Origin: Acidimicrobiales bacterium
GTDB lineage: Bacteria > Actinomycetota > Acidimicrobiia > Acidimicrobiales > VFJN01
Length of the DNA stretch: 13,710 nucleotides
NCBI GenBank assembly: GCA_016936035.1
Contig: JAFGPU010000192.1
Coordinates: forward strand, 1-13,710
Direction of reading: 5' to 3'
Of the stretch, positions 12,833 through 13,710 are shown one piece after another (positions within the stretch are counted from its first letter, which is position 1; each line of letters begins with the position of its first letter). A program made the position numbers and the translations under genes. The notes under the pieces were generated by a model. That model was given only the letters and a program-made list of their open reading frames with translations, was not told the origin of the DNA and did no database searches.

Positions 12833-13710
12833 CTAGCTCTGCCCGGCCGATGAGCCGACCGCCACCGACCGGCCCGATGAACGACCCCCCGCGCCGTCGC
12901 GCACACGGAGCCAGACGAGCTCGACCGCCGCAGCCGCGTGACCCGAGCGGCGAGCCACCTCGTCGAGGACCGCCGCCTGATCTGCTGCCGCGACCGACCG
13001 CAGGACCTCGCCGATGCCCCGGACCGCCGTGCCCGCCTCTGCCCGGCACACCGTAGTCAACGCGCTGCCGTCCATCGCGCCGTCGAGCACGAGGCGCCGG
13101 GCGTTGCTGCGCCCCTGGGCCCAGCCGCGGCGCAGCACCCACCGGCGGCGGAGGCGGTCGCCACCGACGCCGTGCAGGACGAGCGCCGCGGGCTCGTAGG
13201 CGACGCGGCCACCGGTCGCCCACACCCGTGCGAACAGGTCGGCCTCCTCGCTCGACACCAGGCTGCGGCCCCGGCGTCCCAGCCGCTCGTCGAAGCCACC
13301 GGCCGCCGTGAACGCGGCGCGCCGCAGCGACATGTTCGTGCCGTAGGGCCCGTGTGGCGGCGGGAACGCCGTCGGGACGTCACCGTGGTCGAGGGCGCTG
13401 AACCAGTGCTCGAGTCGAGGGGCGAGCCAGGACGGCCGGCCGTCCGGCCACCGCAGCACAACCGGCCCGCCGACGCCGACGACGTCCGGGTCGCGGTCGT
13501 AGGCAACCAGGTGGGCGGCCGCCCAACCGCGGGGGGCGAGGGCATCGTCGTCGATGAACAGCACGACGTCGCCTCGGGCCGCGGCGACGCCCCGGTTGCG
13601 GGCGCGCGACAGGCCGGCGACCGGCTCGCTCACCATGCGCCGACGGTCGGGGTCGTGCTCGCACCAGGCGCGGGCCAGCGCCGCGGTGCCGTCCGTGGAC
13701 CCGTTGTCGA
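12833..13710 (-). CDS. GT2 family glycosyltransferase, 5' end cut by the window
   Basis: The reading frame continues beyond the first internal ATG (13636) to the window edge and encodes DNGSTDGTAAL there, a classic GT2 nucleotide-sugar-binding strand. The gene is therefore incomplete and only about the last 291 residues are visible. Family motifs are SRARNRGVAAARGDVVLFID followed by DDA (the DXD metal site), GPYGTNMSLRR, GGFDERLGRRG, and EEADLFARVWATGGRVAYEP, where EEAD occupies the catalytic ED position. These mark an inverting GT-A enzyme of the family that builds bacterial surface polysaccharides. There is no membrane segment in the visible part. The stop lies 20 nt before the Hsp70-propeller start, so the two are probably co-transcribed. 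The C-terminal 30 residues are Gly/Ser/Arg-rich and likely disordered. Confidence 0.9.
   Translation of the reverse strand, partial: DNGSTDGTAALARAWCEHDPDRRRMVSEPVAGLSRARNRGVAAARGDVVLFIDDDALAPRGWAAAHLVAYDRDPDVVGVGGPVVLRWPDGRPSWLAPRLEHWFSALDHGDVPTAFPPPHGPYGTNMSLRRAAFTAAGGFDERLGRRGRSLVSSEEADLFARVWATGGRVAYEPAALVLHGVGGDRLRRRWVLRRGWAQGRSNARRLVLDGAMDGSALTTVCRAEAGTAVRGIGEVLRSVAAADQAAVLDEVARRSGHAAAAVELVWLRVRDGAGGRSSGRSVAVGSSAGQS

Noticed and set aside
11496..12836. 446-codon plus-strand open frame opposite the Hsp70 domain
   Set aside because: It is an antisense shadow; the minus strand holds all the Hsp70 nucleotide-binding motifs.
12813..13223. N-terminal extension of the Hsp70-propeller protein by 137 codons
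   Set aside because: It would overlap most of the preceding glycosyltransferase in another frame and encodes low-complexity sequence. The GTG at 12812 has a good ribosome binding site directly before the Hsp70 domain.
1..13710. CRISPR arrays, insertion sequences, integrase or prophage genes
   Set aside because: No regularly spaced long repeats, terminal inverted repeats or transposase or integrase motifs were seen. A tRNA at the edge invites an attachment site, but no recombinase is present in the window.

Overview
The window is GC-rich (roughly 70% or more by eye) and densely packed, with many GTG starts, apparent leaderless starts and short or negative intergenic distances. This points to a high-GC actinobacterium. 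The combination of gene families (a degenerate SMC-like ATPase, Hsp70 fusions, alanine dehydrogenase, multidomain glycosyltransferases) would fit Acidimicrobiia, an Ilumatobacter-like lineage, but that placement is inference and no marker gene is present.

Left part (1-3000). A tRNA on the minus strand is cut by the window start; only its acceptor arm and D-arm are visible, behind a clear -35/-10 promoter. Divergent from it is a plus-strand gene for an ABC/SMC-like protein with a degenerate P-loop, apparently with a leaderless start and a sigma-28-like promoter. A strong hairpin and a phosphinothricin-acetyltransferase-like GNAT gene follow. The GNAT gene overlaps tail to tail with alanine dehydrogenase (ald) on the minus strand.

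Middle part (3000-6720). Divergent from ald is an amidohydrolase of the N-acyl-D-amino-acid deacylase/D-aminoacylase group, translationally coupled to a SnoaL-like small protein. Their shared regulatory region with ald carries an interrupted palindrome (TGACA-N4-TGTCA) and three exact 8-bp direct repeats every 14 bp. Next come two tandem paralogous minus-strand genes of unknown function, one membrane-anchored and one soluble. A small multi-span membrane protein gene is divergent from them.

Right part (6608-13710). Four minus-strand genes are packed as one probable operon: a GT2 glycosyltransferase (5' end outside the window), a transmembrane fusion of an Hsp70 ATPase domain with a TolB-type beta-propeller, a GT2-like enzyme with a C-terminal immunoglobulin-like domain, and an 849-residue protein joining a GT-A-like and a GT4-like glycosyltransferase. 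Successive genes are 20 nt apart, overlap by 4 nt, and overlap by 7 nt. This looks like a surface glycan or glycoprotein assembly locus with a built-in membrane protein of unusual design. The Hsp70-TM-propeller protein is the most interesting item here: its layout copies that of transmembrane sensor kinases with extracellular propellers, with an Hsp70 nucleotide-binding domain in place of the kinase and no Hsp70 peptide-binding domain.
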